From the NCBI GenBank assembly GCA_018333075.1, contig BORH01000005.1:62001-126000 (forward strand): a DNA stretch of 64,000 nucleotides. The letters run 5' to 3'. Positions 37,527-46,940 of this stretch are shown here, piece by piece. The translations under genes and the position numbers were made by a program. Every line of letters begins with the position of its first letter. The stretch's first letter is position 1. Origin of the DNA: Heyndrickxia sporothermodurans (GTDB taxonomy: Bacteria; Bacillota; Bacilli; Bacillales; Bacillaceae_C). The notes below the pieces were generated by a model. It saw only the letters and a list, made by a program, of their open reading frames with translations. It was not told where the DNA came from and searched no databases.

Positions 37527-38976
37527 GGTTGATCAACCATTAATATTTGAAATTACGAAACCAGGCAGAATAGGTTATAGTCTTCCAGAAATTGATGTTC
37601 CTGAAATTGATATTCATGAATTATTAGCTTCTGAATATGTTCGTGAAGAAGAACCAAACCTTCCAGAGGTTTCTGAATTAGATATTATGCGTCATTATAC
37701 TGCACTTTCTAAGAAAAATCATGGGGTTGATTCTGGATTCTATCCTCTCGGATCATGTACGATGAAATATAATCCTAAGATTAATGAATCTGTTGCACGT
37801 TATTCCGGTTTTGCACATATTCATCCTCTTCAAGAAGAAAGCTCTGTTCAAGGTGCACTTGAATTAATGTATGATCTTCAACAGCACTTAATTGAAATTA
37901 CTGGGATGGATGAGGTAACATTACAACCTGCTGCTGGAGCACATGGTGAGTGGACTGGACTTATGATGATTCGTGCGTATCATGAGGCTAACGGAGATAC
38001 TAATCGTACGAAAGTTATCGTACCGGACTCAGCGCATGGAACAAACCCTGCGTCAGCTACTGTTGCTGGTTTAGAGACGATTACTGTAAAATCTAATGAA
38101 AATGGTTTAGTAGATTTAGAAGATTTAAAGAGATTAGTAGGTCCTGATACTGCAGCTTTAATGTTAACGAATCCAAATACGTTAGGACTTTTTGAAGAAA
38201 ATATTCTAGAAATGGCCGAAATTGTCCATGATGCAGGTGGTAAGCTTTATTATGATGGTGCAAATTTAAATGCCGTTCTATCAAAAGCGCGACCTGGAGA
38301 TATGGGATTTGATGTTGTGCATTTAAACCTTCATAAAACATTTACCGGACCACATGGTGGTGGTGGACCAGGCTCAGGACCAGTTGGAGTGAAAGAAGAC
38401 TTAATTCCATTCATTCCTAAGCCTGTACTTATTAAGGAAAATGATCAATTTGTTTTCGACTATAATCGCCCTCAATCCATTGGGCGTGTTAAACCTTATT
38501 ATGGTAACTTCGGTATTAACGTAAGGGCATATACTTATATTCGTACTATGGGTCCCGAAGGATTAAAATCAGTTACGGAAAATGCTGTATTAAATGCGAA
38601 TTATATGATGAGACGATTAGCAGAATATTATGATTTACCATATGATCGTCATTGTAAGCATGAATTTGTATTAAGTGGGAAACGTCAAAAGAAACTAGGT
38701 GTTCGTACATTAGATATTGCGAAACGACTTTTAGACTTTGGATATCATCCACCAACCATCTATTTCCCATTAAATGTTGAGGAATGCATGATGATTGAGC
38801 CAACTGAAACTGAGTCAAAAGAAACATTGGATGCCTTCATCGATGCAATGATCCAAATTGCTAAAGAAGCAGAAGAAAGTCCTGAAATTGTTCAGGAAGC
38901 TCCACACACAACAGTTGTCAAACGCTTAGACGAAACGCAAGCGGCTCGTAAACCAGTTTTACGCTATAGTAAGTAA
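37519..38976 (+). CDS. gcvPB: Glycine dehydrogenase (decarboxylating) subunit 2
   Basis: PLP-binding subunit of the P protein, 485 residues. The PLP lysine is in [20 protein letters not shown], near residue 273; [10 protein letters not shown] near residue 75 and [10 protein letters not shown] near 175 are also family hallmarks. ATG 37519 overlaps the end of gcvPA (translational coupling). The operon ends at a strong hairpin just downstream. Confidence 0.96.
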   Translation: MNKVDQPLIFEITKPGRIGYSLPEIDVPEIDIHELLASEYVREEEPNLPEVSELDIMRHYTALSKKNHGVDSGFYPLGSCTMKYNPKINESVARYSGFAHIHPLQEESSVQGALELMYDLQQHLIEITGMDEVTLQPAAGAHGEWTGLMMIRAYHEANGDTNRTKVIVPDSAHGTNPASATVAGLETITVKSNENGLVDLEDLKRLVGPDTAALMLTNPNTLGLFEENILEMAEIVHDAGGKLYYDGANLNAVLSKARPGDMGFDVVHLNLHKTFTGPHGGGGPGSGPVGVKEDLIPFIPKPVLIKENDQFVFDYNRPQSIGRVKPYYGNFGINVRAYTYIRTMGPEGLKSVTENAVLNANYMMRRLAEYYDLPYDRHCKHEFVLSGKRQKKLGVRTLDIAKRLLDFGYHPPTIYFPLNVEECMMIEPTETESKETLDAFIDAMIQIAKEAEESPEIVQEAPHTTVVKRLDETQAARKPVLRYSK

Positions 38977-38981
38977 GAAGG

Positions 38982-39012
38982 ATAGCCTCTCTGTTTTCAG
39001 AGAGGCTATTTA
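38982..39012 (+). terminator. Terminator of the gcv operon
   Basis: A 12-bp perfect stem ATAGCCTCTCTG (38982-38993) / CAGAGAGGCTAT (38998-39009) with a TTTT loop; the U tail is short. Confidence 0.8.
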
Positions 39013-39179
39013 TATTGTTCTGTAATATACAAAAAAAGTATGTATAGACCGCGCAAGTACATATTTCTTAATTAGGTGGATATAAAAATATCTATGGGTA
39101 ATCCCTAGGGACATGCTATTTAACGGATTCGTATTGGTAAAGAAGGATTTTTTTAGATATAGAAACATTAGAAACTTAT

Positions 39180-39208
39180 AAAAAAACCGCAGTGAAATCA
39201 CTACGGTT
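39180..39208 (-). terminator. Terminator of yqhL
   Basis: On the minus strand CCGTAGTGA (39206-39198) pairs with TCACTGCGG (39195-39187) with one mismatch, followed by a run of seven or more U. Confidence 0.8.
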
Positions 39209-39217
39209 AAGATACAA

Positions 39218-39598
39218 TTATTTTGCTTTTATTTTTCCTGTCCATTTTTTAAATCCGCCTTGTAAATGATATAAATCTTTATACCCTTTGCGGTAAAGCA
39301 TTTGAGCAGCACGACCGCTGCGCATTCCGCTTTGGCAATACAAGTATACAGGTTTGTCAGGACGAATTTCTTTCATTCTCATTTTCATTTGTGACAGTGG
39401 AATATTACGTGCACCTAAAATATGTCCGCCATCAAATTCATTTGCTTCACGAACATCAATTAGTTGTGCTTTACGATAACCTGCTTTAAAATCTTCTTCA
39501 TTTATCGTTTTGACTGCTCTTTTTTGTGAGAAATAATTGTAAAGTGTATAAGCGATAATAGCGACAATTACAATTATTAAGAAATATAAACTGGTCAC
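39218..39598 (-). CDS. yqhL: Membrane-anchored rhodanese-domain protein YqhL
   Basis: A 126-residue protein: one N-terminal transmembrane segment (residues 4-21) and a rhodanese domain (about 32-122) with LIDVREANEFDGGHI and the active-site cysteine in YLYCQSGMRSGRA. It is a probable sulfurtransferase at the membrane. The start is GTG at 39598, nine bases after AAAGGAG. In B. subtilis yqhL lies just downstream of gcvPB; there it is followed by lipM, which is not found in this window. Confidence 0.85.
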   Translation of the reverse strand: MTSLYFLIIVIVAIIAYTLYNYFSQKRAVKTINEEDFKAGYRKAQLIDVREANEFDGGHILGARNIPLSQMKMRMKEIRPDKPVYLYCQSGMRSGRAAQMLYRKGYKDLYHLQGGFKKWTGKIKAK

Positions 39599-39870
39599 GA
39601 GACTTTCTCCTTTCTACGAAGTAACACTATCTTCTATTATATTCATCAATAGGCTAGGAATCAAAACTTTTTACTATAAAAAAATATTTTTATTTTTAGT
39701 AAGAATAAGATGAAATCAGGATACATCAATCTTTCAATTGACTATAAAAAGTGCAAACTTGAAAATCATTAGTTTTATCTTGTAATCAAATCTATTTCTC
39801 TCTTTTTCTTATTTTTCCTCAACTTTGTATTTGTTTTTAGATTTGACAAAAGAGAAAACGTTCATATTTA

Positions 39871-39919
39871 AATCAATATATTGTGTATAATTTCAAAAAC
39901 AATACACAATATATTGTGT
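39871..39919 (+). promoter_or_regulatory. Two NrdR boxes and promoter upstream of nrdJ
   Basis: The site ACACAATATATTGTGT (39904-39919) is a perfect palindrome that fits the NrdR-box consensus. A second, half-degenerate copy AATCAATATATTGTGT lies at 39871-39886. Their centres are 33 bp apart, about three helical turns, as is usual for paired NrdR sites. TATAAT (39886-39891) lies between and is a likely -10 element. NrdR would repress nrdJ when deoxynucleotides are abundant. The rest of 39599-40025 shows nothing recognisable. Confidence 0.85.
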
Positions 39920-40025
39920 TTTTGTGTTGATTCTTTATGGTTGTATATGGTAATTTATATAAGTATGAATCAACGAGATTATCAATAGAAAGTGAATGAT
40001 AGAAAGATAGAAGGAGCTGTTGAAT

Positions 40026-40814
40026 ATGTCCATTGCACTTACTCATGTATGGAAAATCAATGAGGAGAGATTAAACAATGATATTAAGTTGTTTCCACAA
40101 GTCCATCCAATTTCACCAGATATGTCTATTACACATAAAGGTGTTTCCCGCTTAGTTATGATTGACCGTTATGCATTTAAGGATACTGAAAAGATTACTT
40201 TAACAAATGGGGATTTTGTCGTTTTAACGATTAAAGATGATCCGAATTTTCCAGCACGTGGTCTAGGATTTATTAAAAGTATTGATTGGGAAAAGAAAAT
40301 GGCTAAAGTGTTTGTGGATGAAGAATACCGAACTGCTTTAGATGATCCAAATGAAATTGAAACAGGAATGATTATTAGATCCTTAGAGGTAATTGAAAAG
40401 CCATTAGAGATTTATTACGAGCAAATTGCAAAGAGGAATGCCACCGGATTAGCTGCTGTAGAAAAAACAGAAGAAAAGCGAAAGGAATGGTTTGAGAAGT
40501 TTTATGGGGAGCTCGTAAATGTAAATTTTGTACCAGCGGGTCGAGTTCTTTATGGTGCAGGTTCTGCTACCGACGTAACCTATTTTAATTGCTATGTCAT
40601 GCCATTTATCCCCGATTCCCGGGAAGGAATATCAGAGCATCGAAAACAGGTAATGGAGATTATGAGTAGAGGTGGTGGAGTTGGGACGAACGGTTCTACA
40701 CTTCGACCAAGAAACACCTTGGCAAAAGGGGTCAATGGCAAATCATCTGGTTCTGTTTCATGGTTAGATGATATTGCTAAGCTTACACACCTTGTTGAAC
40801 AAGGTGGCTCCCGT
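40026..40814 (+). CDS. nrdJ: Adenosylcobalamin-dependent (class II) ribonucleotide reductase NrdJ, exon 1
   Basis: First 263 codons of NrdJ. ATG 40026 follows AAGGAG by ten bases; a TTG at 40020 is too close. Contains the substrate and redox region FVPAGRVLYGAG...VTYFNCYVMPF (Cys near residue 195) and the GGGVGTNGSTLRP motif. The sequence breaks off exactly after the arginine of VEQGGSR, in the middle of the conserved GGSRRGA motif, where the intron begins. Read alone it would look like a truncated gene; joined to 41205-42977 it gives one continuous 853-residue protein of normal class II length. Confidence 0.93.
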
Positions 40815-41204
40815 TAGTAAAAAGACCACTTGGCGGGAGAAAAATCTCGTGAATTGCTGGAATCCCCTTAGAGCTTTATTAACTACAACGTGACTGGTAA
40901 CAGTGAGCGTGACAGTTTGAAAATAATAAAGATTGGGCAATCAGCAGCGAAGCATCTTTGGAAACGAAGATGAACGTTCAACGACTATTGAAATTTCCTA
41001 AGTGTAAAAATGGAAAAAGTAAACTATAACAAACGGCAACGTTGTTATAGGGCGCGAGACAAGGAAGAAATGAAACAATTAAAGAAGTTCATTGTGACAA
41101 TGATAGTCTTTCTTCTTTGATGAGATAGTCTGAACTCATATGAAAGTATGAGAACTAGGCAGAAATGACCTAGTCCACTCGAGAATTGAGTGAGTAACAA
41201 ATTG
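40815..41204 (+). ncRNA. ORF-less group I self-splicing intron in nrdJ
   Basis: 390 nt, phase 0. P1: exon end CTCCCGT (40808-40814) pairs with GCGGGAG (40833-40839) over 7 bp, closing with the obligatory U-G pair at the 5' splice site. P10: GTGG of exon 2 (41206-41209) pairs with CCAC (40826-40829). P4: TGCTG (40855-40859) with CAGCA (40942-40946). A GAAA-capped 8-bp hairpin lies at 40953-40972. P7: GACTA of the R element GTTCAACGACTA (40976-40987) pairs with TAGTC (41126-41130) of S. Peripheral hairpins are at 41024-41050, 41135-41152 and 41155-41173. The last base is G. No homing endonuclease frame is present. The IA-type, phage-like look is tentative. Confidence 0.93.
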
Positions 41205-42977
41205 CGTGGCGCACAAATGATTATGCTATCTGCTTGGCATCCAGACATTGTAGAATTCATCATATCTAAAATGCAAAATCCTCGTATTTTACGTTTCTTA
41301 ATTGAAAATACAAATGATGAATCAATAAAAAAACATGCAAAAGACAAGCTAAAATTCATACCTTTAACAGCACAAGAACAGGCAATGTATCAAGGAATTA
41401 TTAACTATAAATCTATACCTGGATTTGGTGGTTTTAATGAAAGTATTTTTAAGGAAGCGGAAGAAAAATTACAACTTGGAGGTACCTTCACCGTTCATAA
41501 TCCAGAATTTTTAACGGGTGCCAATATTTCGGTTTGTTTAACAAAGGATTTTATGGATGCAGTCGAAAATAATGTAGAGTACGAATTATGTTTTCCCGAT
41601 GTAGAAAAGTATGATGCTGGAGAAATGGCAATCTATAATTCTGAATGGCATAAGGTTGGAGATGTTCGAGAATGGGAAAAACAAGGTCATAAGATAACGA
41701 CCTATCGTACAATAAAAGCTAAGGAATTATGGAATTTAATTAATATCTGTGCAACTTATTCAGCAGAGCCAGGTATTTTCTTTATTGATAATGCCAATGA
41801 GATGACAAATGCGTTAAGTTATGGACAAAAGGTTGTAGCGACAAATCCCTGTGGTGAGCAACCTCTAGCACCTTATTCTGTCTGTAATTTAGCAGCAGTA
41901 AACTTAGCTCAGATGGTAGACAAACAAAAGAAAACAGTTGATTTTGAGAAGCTTAAACGTACAGTTGAAATTGGTGTACGTCTTCAAGATAATGTGATTA
42001 ATGCTACACCCTATTTTTTAGAGGAAAATAAAAGGCAAGCTTTAGGAGAACGACGTGTGGGGCTTGGAGTAATGGGATTAGCTGACCTGCTTATCTACTG
42101 TGAGAAGGAGTATGGATCAAAAGAAGGGAACTATTTAGTTGAACAAGTGATGGAGATAATTGCCACAACAGCATATCGCTCCTCTATTCATTTGGCTAAG
42201 GAAAAAGGAAGCTTCCCATTTTTACAGGGCAAAACAGAGGAGCAAACAAAAAACCTTCGCGAAGCTTTTATTCAATCAGGTTTTATGAAGAACATGCCTG
42301 AAGATATCCGACAATCGATTCTTGAATATGGGATTAGGAATTCACATTTATTAACTGTAGCTCCAACAGGCTCAACTGGTACAATGATTGGATGTTCAAC
42401 AGGGCTTGAGCCATATTTTTCATTTACTTATTACAGAAGTGGCCGTTTAGGTAAATTTATTGAAGTAAAAGCAGAAATTGTTCAAGAGTATTTAAAGGAT
42501 CATCCTGAAGCAGATGCAGAGCATTTACCTAATTGGTTTGTTACAGCTATGGAATTAGCACCTGAAGCACATGCAGATGTTCAATGTATTATTCAACGTT
42601 GGATTGATAGTTCAATTTCTAAAACGGTTAATGCACCTCGTGGATACTCAGTAGAACAAGTTCAAAAAGTCTATGAACGTCTCTATAAAGGTGGGGCAAA
42701 AGGAGGAACGGTATATGTTGATGGAAGCCGTGACTCACAAGTACTGTCATTAAAAGCAGAAGAAAATCAGCAAGATACTGAGATAAAAAAGGTAAATTTG
42801 AAAGAAAAACAAACTGTAGTATTAGTTGATACAATTCAGGACTTACGCTCTACAAGTGTAACAATAGGTTCAGAGGTTGGAAATACATGCCCAGTTTGTC
42901 GAAAAGGCGAAGTGAAAGAAATAGGTGGCTGCAATACGTGTGATAATTGTCATGCTCAATTAAAGTGTGGTCTATAA
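41205..42977 (+). CDS. nrdJ: Adenosylcobalamin-dependent (class II) ribonucleotide reductase NrdJ, exon 2
   Basis: Remaining 590 residues of NrdJ, starting RGAQMIMLSAWHPDI. They hold the catalytic NPCGEQPLAPYSVCNLAAVN (thiyl-radical cysteine and Glu), APTGSTGTMIGCSTGLEPYF, and a C-terminal zinc-ribbon/redox tail with CPVC...CNTCDNCH and a final CGL. The enzyme reduces ribonucleotides using coenzyme B12 and needs no oxygen. There is no initiator at 41205: the frame is expressed only through splicing. A shorter product from the GTG at 41190 inside the intron would lack the first third of the barrel. Confidence 0.93.
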   Translation, partial: RGAQMIMLSAWHPDIVEFIISKMQNPRILRFLIENTNDESIKKHAKDKLKFIPLTAQEQAMYQGIINYKSIPGFGGFNESIFKEAEEKLQLGGTFTVHNPEFLTGANISVCLTKDFMDAVENNVEYELCFPDVEKYDAGEMAIYNSEWHKVGDVREWEKQGHKITTYRTIKAKELWNLINICATYSAEPGIFFIDNANEMTNALSYGQKVVATNPCGEQPLAPYSVCNLAAVNLAQMVDKQKKTVDFEKLKRTVEIGVRLQDNVINATPYFLEENKRQALGERRVGLGVMGLADLLIYCEKEYGSKEGNYLVEQVMEIIATTAYRSSIHLAKEKGSFPFLQGKTEEQTKNLREAFIQSGFMKNMPEDIRQSILEYGIRNSHLLTVAPTGSTGTMIGCSTGLEPYFSFTYYRSGRLGKFIEVKAEIVQEYLKDHPEADAEHLPNWFVTAMELAPEAHADVQCIIQRWIDSSISKTVNAPRGYSVEQVQKVYERLYKGGAKGGTVYVDGSRDSQVLSLKAEENQQDTEIKKVNLKEKQTVVLVDTIQDLRSTSVTIGSEVGNTCPVCRKGEVKEIGGCNTCDNCHAQLKCGL

Positions 42978-42985
42978 TTTTCTAA

Positions 42986-43014
42986 AGAGATGGGGAAAGT
43001 CCCCATCTCTTTTT
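42986..43014 (+). terminator. Terminator after nrdJ
   Basis: An 11-bp perfect stem AGAGATGGGGA (42986-42996) / TCCCCATCTCT (43000-43010) with an AAG loop and a T tail. Confidence 0.9.
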
Positions 43015-43100
43015 CTCATCCAGTTGAATGTTTAGGTTCTATTTTCAACTTCAGCATCTTAAAAATATAACAGAGGATAGACGCCAAAGGAGATGCGAAA

Positions 43101-43991
43101 ATGGAAATAGATGGTGTGTTTTCTGGAGGTGGCATAAAAGGTTTAGCGTTAATTGGGGCATATGAAGAGGTAGAAGCACAAGGGTTTACCTTTAATAGGG
43201 TAGCTGGAACAAGTGCGGGATCGATAATAGCAGGATTAATTGCATCAGGGTATACGAGTGAAGAGATGAAGGGGGTACTTGCACATATTCCTTATGATAC
43301 TTTACTAGATTCTCGTACAACATGGCTGCCTATTCCAAAGCAAATTGCAAAATGGATTTTGTTGTATTGGCGGCTAGGTTTATACAAAGGAAAAGCTTTA
43401 GAAGAATGGTTAAGAGGTTTATTGGAATCGAAAGGGGTTTATACTTTTGCTGATCTACCTAAAGATTCACTTAAAGTAGTGGCTTCTGATTTAAGTAATG
43501 GTAGATTGCTTGTTCTCCCAGACGATTTAGTTCAGTATGGGATTCCAATTGATAGTTTTCCGGTTGCAAAAGCAATTAGAATGAGCTGCAGTATCCCATA
43601 TTTTTTTGAGCCAGTTCAGCTTAGAAGCTTGGAAGGGACTAGTGTAATTGCTGATGGCGGTGTATTAAGTAATTTTCCGATGTGGATATTTGTAAAAAAT
43701 GACATAAAAAAAAGAAGACCTGTGCTTGGAATAACACTAAGCTATAAATTAAAAGAACACCCGAAACATTCAATAAAAAACGGGATTCAATTATTTGAAG
43801 CTTTATTTGAAACAATGAAGGAAGCTCATGATGCGAGATATATATCAAGAAGACATGAAAAAGATATTGTTTTTATTCCTGCTGAAAACTACGTTTCAAC
43901 AGATTTCCAACTTTCTGATGAAAAAAAAGACGCCCTAATTGAATTGGGGCGTATAAGTACAAAAGAATTTTTAAAAACCTGGACATATTAA
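43101..43991 (+). CDS. yqhO: Patatin-like phospholipase YqhO
   Basis: A 296-residue patatin-fold hydrolase. The oxyanion motif GGGIKGLALIGA (residues 8-19), nucleophile elbow GTSAG (about 37-41) and catalytic Asp in DGGVLSNFP (about 189) are all present, so it is probably an active lipid acyl hydrolase. ATG follows AAAGGAG. Single gene with a terminator downstream. Physiological lipid unknown. Confidence 0.88.
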   Translation: MEIDGVFSGGGIKGLALIGAYEEVEAQGFTFNRVAGTSAGSIIAGLIASGYTSEEMKGVLAHIPYDTLLDSRTTWLPIPKQIAKWILLYWRLGLYKGKALEEWLRGLLESKGVYTFADLPKDSLKVVASDLSNGRLLVLPDDLVQYGIPIDSFPVAKAIRMSCSIPYFFEPVQLRSLEGTSVIADGGVLSNFPMWIFVKNDIKKRRPVLGITLSYKLKEHPKHSIKNGIQLFEALFETMKEAHDARYISRRHEKDIVFIPAENYVSTDFQLSDEKKDALIELGRISTKEFLKTWTY

Positions 43992-44038
43992 ATGATATTA
44001 CAAACATTTCATGATGACAAAAAAGCAAGTATTTTTTT

Positions 44039-44067
44039 ATCGAGACTAGTACATAGCTCGATTTTTC
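44039..44067 (+). terminator. Terminator after yqhO
   Basis: Stem ATCGAG (44039-44044) / CTCGAT (44057-44062) followed by a T-rich tract. It overlaps the 3' end of the convergent yqhP gene. Confidence 0.65.
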
Positions 44068-44399
44068 TTTTTTCCCTTTTTTCCTTCTATCACAGTCAAA
44101 TTTGCCTGTGATTTTTTACGTATTGGCTTTTTTAATGCATGATTTTGAGTGCTTGCTGATGCTTGCCGATTTTTTAAACGTTTTTTTGATTTTCTTGCCG
44201 CTTTTAAAAAAGCTCTTTTATTTTTACTATTTGGCTGTTTAGCAGTCCAAATTCGATAAATCAGATAAATACTGCAAATGATGATAGCCCCAATTAATAA
44301 TTGCTTTAGGAAAGCTCCGGGTTGTTGAAATAAAGTTGATCCGAGCCCTATTATAGCTAATAAAATAAATAAACCTATAAGCCCTTTTTTTACAAACAT
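44046..44399 (-). CDS. yqhP: YqhP-like membrane protein with basic tail
   Basis: A 117-residue protein: two hydrophobic segments (about 6-24 and 32-48) followed by a very basic cytosolic tail rich in Lys and Arg (KAARKSKKRLKNRQA, KKPIRKKSQ, GKKGKKKNRAMY). It matches the SA1362/YqhP family by layout and by position beside yqhO. ATG follows GGGAGGTGG. Function unknown; the tail could bind nucleic acid or acidic lipid. Confidence 0.72.
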   Translation of the reverse strand: MFVKKGLIGLFILLAIIGLGSTLFQQPGAFLKQLLIGAIIICSIYLIYRIWTAKQPNSKNKRAFLKAARKSKKRLKNRQASASTQNHALKKPIRKKSQANLTVIEGKKGKKKNRAMY

Positions 44400-44556
44400 A
44401 GAAAGCCACCTCCCTTACGAGCATCATAAGCATTTTGTCCGCAAATTCATCCTTTTATACCAATTTTTCACTTAAACTGATTTATTTAACGTGAAAAACT
44501 AATTGTTATGTCTAATTTGCGAGGACATCTGATTTCGTAAAGTGATAAAAGTTAAC

Positions 44557-45513
44557 TTAACGATTCGACACTTGTGGGTCTTTCATGCCATTTACTTGTT
44601 CAATTTTTAGCAGTTGATTAAAAGAGGCAATTGCCACTTCTACTTGATCATCTGTAGGTTCTTTTGTAGTAAGCAGTTGCAGCCAAAGGCCAGGATAACC
44701 TAAATAACGCAAAACAGGAATATTTCTAAGTTTGTTGGTCAATTGCAAAACTTCAAAAGAGATTCCTAAGACAATTGGTATTAAAGCTAAACGATCTACT
44801 AAACGCAGCCATAATGGATCTACTGGGATTAGCATATATACAAAAACTCCTACAATGACAGTGAACAAAATAAAACTGCTTCCACAGCGATAATGGAGTC
44901 GCGATTGTGATTGGACATTTTCAACAGTGAGCTCCAAATTATTTTCATACGTATTAATCACCTTATGCTCTGCACCATGATATTGAAAAACACGTTTAAT
45001 TAAAGGTGTTAAAGAAACAAAATAAATATAAGCTAATAACAGGATAAGCTTAATCAATCCTTCAATAAGCACTTGAGAAACATCACTGGAAAAAATAGGC
45101 TTTGTAAATGATGCTAGAATAGCTGGTACCAGTGTGAAAATAAATTTTCCAAATAAGAAGGAAAGGATGCCTAGAGTGGCAACTCCTAATATCATCGTTG
45201 TTTTAGAGACCTTTTCTTCAGCAATTTTATCATCATTTGCAGGATCAACATCATATCTTTCGCTTGAAAAATTTAAATGTTGGGATCCGTTCGCACTCGC
45301 CTCAAGAATTGCGATAATTCCTCGAAGGAAAGGAATTTTCTTTAATTTTTGCAATGTAGGATTCGATTTACGTGGTAAATAAAAATAATCAATTGTATTA
45401 TCTTTTCTGCGAATAGCAGTAACTGTTTGATTTTTTCCACCGAACATAACTCCCTCAATTACTGCTTGCCCACCATATGCGGGCCTTTTTTGTCTTTCCA
45501 AATATTTCACCAA
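44557..45513 (-). CDS. yqhQ: DUF1385 membrane protein YqhQ
   Basis: A 318-residue membrane protein recognised by PAYGGQAVIEGVMFGGKNQTVTAIR at the N-terminus and FQYHGAEHKVINTYE near residue 190, the hallmark of DUF1385. About five hydrophobic segments. The start is uncertain: TTG 45513 or GTG 45510, with only a weak SD. Function unknown. Divergent from yqhR. Confidence 0.85.
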   Translation of the reverse strand: MVKYLERQKRPAYGGQAVIEGVMFGGKNQTVTAIRRKDNTIDYFYLPRKSNPTLQKLKKIPFLRGIIAILEASANGSQHLNFSSERYDVDPANDDKIAEEKVSKTTMILGVATLGILSFLFGKFIFTLVPAILASFTKPIFSSDVSQVLIEGLIKLILLLAYIYFVSLTPLIKRVFQYHGAEHKVINTYENNLELTVENVQSQSRLHYRCGSSFILFTVIVGVFVYMLIPVDPLWLRLVDRLALIPIVLGISFEVLQLTNKLRNIPVLRYLGYPGLWLQLLTTKEPTDDQVEVAIASFNQLLKIEQVNGMKDPQVSNR

Positions 45514-45704
45514 CCATTTCTTCGAAGTAATTATTATCTTTATATTACTAAAAAAACAAAAATACGACTAGCTAATTTACTTGTGGTTATTCTAAAGATA
45601 AAGCTGTTTTTGTGTAGTTTCATAAAATGTACAAATCAATTTTTACTAATTTTTGGTGTTATTTATGTACTTAGCGAATGGAGGAAATTAGGGAGAGGCA
45701 TCAT

Positions 45705-45733
45705 TTGTCAACAAAAATAATTAACCATAATGT
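45705..45733 (+). promoter_or_regulatory. Candidate sigma-A promoter for yqhR
   Basis: TTGTCA (45705-45710), 17 bases, TAATGT (45728-45733); the start codon of yqhR is 32 bases downstream of the -10. The -35 is good, the -10 is weak. Confidence 0.4.
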
Positions 45734-45765
45734 GTAAGTGATAATATCAAGTTGGAGGTGCCCTT

Positions 45766-46263
45766 ATGACAAATCATAAAGAAGGTATTGAAAATCCTAG
45801 GTCCACTTTTCTATTAATGGCAATAATTACTGGCTTTGTTGGAGGAATACTTTGGAGTTTAATTGCTTATTTATTCTATTATTTCAACTTTTTGTCAATT
45901 GAACCGAATATTTTACTTGAGCCTTTTACTGTTGGCACATGGAGAGAAAGCTGGATAGGGATTCTTCTTTGTATCATTTTATATGGAATTATCTCTATCG
46001 GAGTTGCTTTAGTTTATTATATTTTATTTAAAAAAATACCCACGATGTGGATGGGGATTGGTTTTGGTTTGATTTTATATTTAATTGTTTTTATTATTTT
46101 AAACCCGATCTTTCCAAACATGAACCCATTCTTTCAAATTGATGCAAATACTCATATCGGAACCGCTTGCGTATATGCTTTGTATGGACTTTTTATCGGC
46201 TATTCCATTTCTTATGAATACAATGAAATGAAATATTTTAAAGAAAGAGTGTTGAAACATTGA
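45766..46263 (+). CDS. yqhR: YqhR-like four-span membrane protein
   Basis: A 165-residue membrane protein with four hydrophobic segments. Conserved-looking features are ENPRSTFLLMAIITGFVGGILWS, LEPFTVGTWRESWIGILL and a C-terminal cytosolic EYNEMKYFKERVLKH. The ATG follows TTGGAGGTG. Between yqhQ and aroQ, the yqhR position. Function unknown. Confidence 0.78.
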   Translation: MTNHKEGIENPRSTFLLMAIITGFVGGILWSLIAYLFYYFNFLSIEPNILLEPFTVGTWRESWIGILLCIILYGIISIGVALVYYILFKKIPTMWMGIGFGLILYLIVFIILNPIFPNMNPFFQIDANTHIGTACVYALYGLFIGYSISYEYNEMKYFKERVLKH

Positions 46264-46493
46264 TTTAACTGGATGATTTAAAAATATTTATGATAAAATG
46301 TTCTTTGTAAATGGCTTTACCTAAAGATTTTTGCTTTTCGGAAATGTTCTTCCCCTTTCTCTCATCGTGTATGGAAGTAGAGCAATTTAAATTGGGGTAA
46401 ACAAATGTAAGCAATGAGCAAAAGGATGTTTAGTAATTAGTCGTACAGAATATTCGAAAAAATAAGTATAATAATCTTAAAGGTGTAATGAAT

Positions 46494-46937
46494 ATGAACA
46501 TTTTATTATTAAACGGACCTAATTTAAATTTATTAGGTAAAAGAGAACCAAATGTATATGGAAATCAAACGTTAGATGATCTGTACAACAGATTCAACCA
46601 ATTAGAAGAAGAGTATCATGTAAAGATTGTTCCTTTTCAATCTAACCATGAAGGTGCTCTAATCGACAAATTGCATGAAGCAGGTGAAAAGGGTTTTTCT
46701 GGAGTAATATTTAATCCAGGCGCATTCACTCACTATAGCTATGCAATTCGTGATGCGATTGCAGGAATTGATGTACCTGTTATCGAAGTTCATATATCTA
46801 ATGTCCATAAGAGAGAATCATTTAGAAGAGAATCTGTTATTTCACCTGTAACCATTGGACAAATAGTTGGATTTGGGCTTTATGGCTATGAATTAGCATT
46901 AAAGGCTATGGTGGAATACATAAAAAGGGAGAGGTAA
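46494..46937 (+). CDS. aroQ: Type II 3-dehydroquinate dehydratase
   Basis: Third step of the shikimate pathway: dehydroquinate to dehydroshikimate. 147 residues with LLLNGPNLNLLGKREPNVYG (catalytic Tyr), FQSNHEGALIDKLHEA, FNPGAFTHYSYAIRDAI and VIEVHISNVHKRESFR (catalytic His). ATG 46494 is eight bases after AAGGTG; an ATG two codons upstream is too near. Located before yqhT (yqhS position). Confidence 0.93.
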   Translation: MNILLLNGPNLNLLGKREPNVYGNQTLDDLYNRFNQLEEEYHVKIVPFQSNHEGALIDKLHEAGEKGFSGVIFNPGAFTHYSYAIRDAIAGIDVPVIEVHISNVHKRESFRRESVISPVTIGQIVGFGLYGYELALKAMVEYIKRER

Positions 46938-46940
46938 AGC

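Noticed and set aside
40815-41204. nrdJ interruption as a frameshift, an intein or an IS element
   Set aside because: The interval has multiple stops so it cannot be an intein, lacks terminal repeats and target duplication for an IS, and its removal gives an exact in-phase join with group I core elements.
41045-41359. A 104-codon minus-strand open frame across the intron and exon 2
   Set aside because: It is antisense to nrdJ, has no good ribosome binding site and looks like a chance frame; it is not an endonuclease.
43929-43953. Hairpin-like ACGCCC/GGGCGT near the end of yqhO
   Set aside because: It lies inside the coding sequence without a U run; the real terminator is downstream at 44039-44067.
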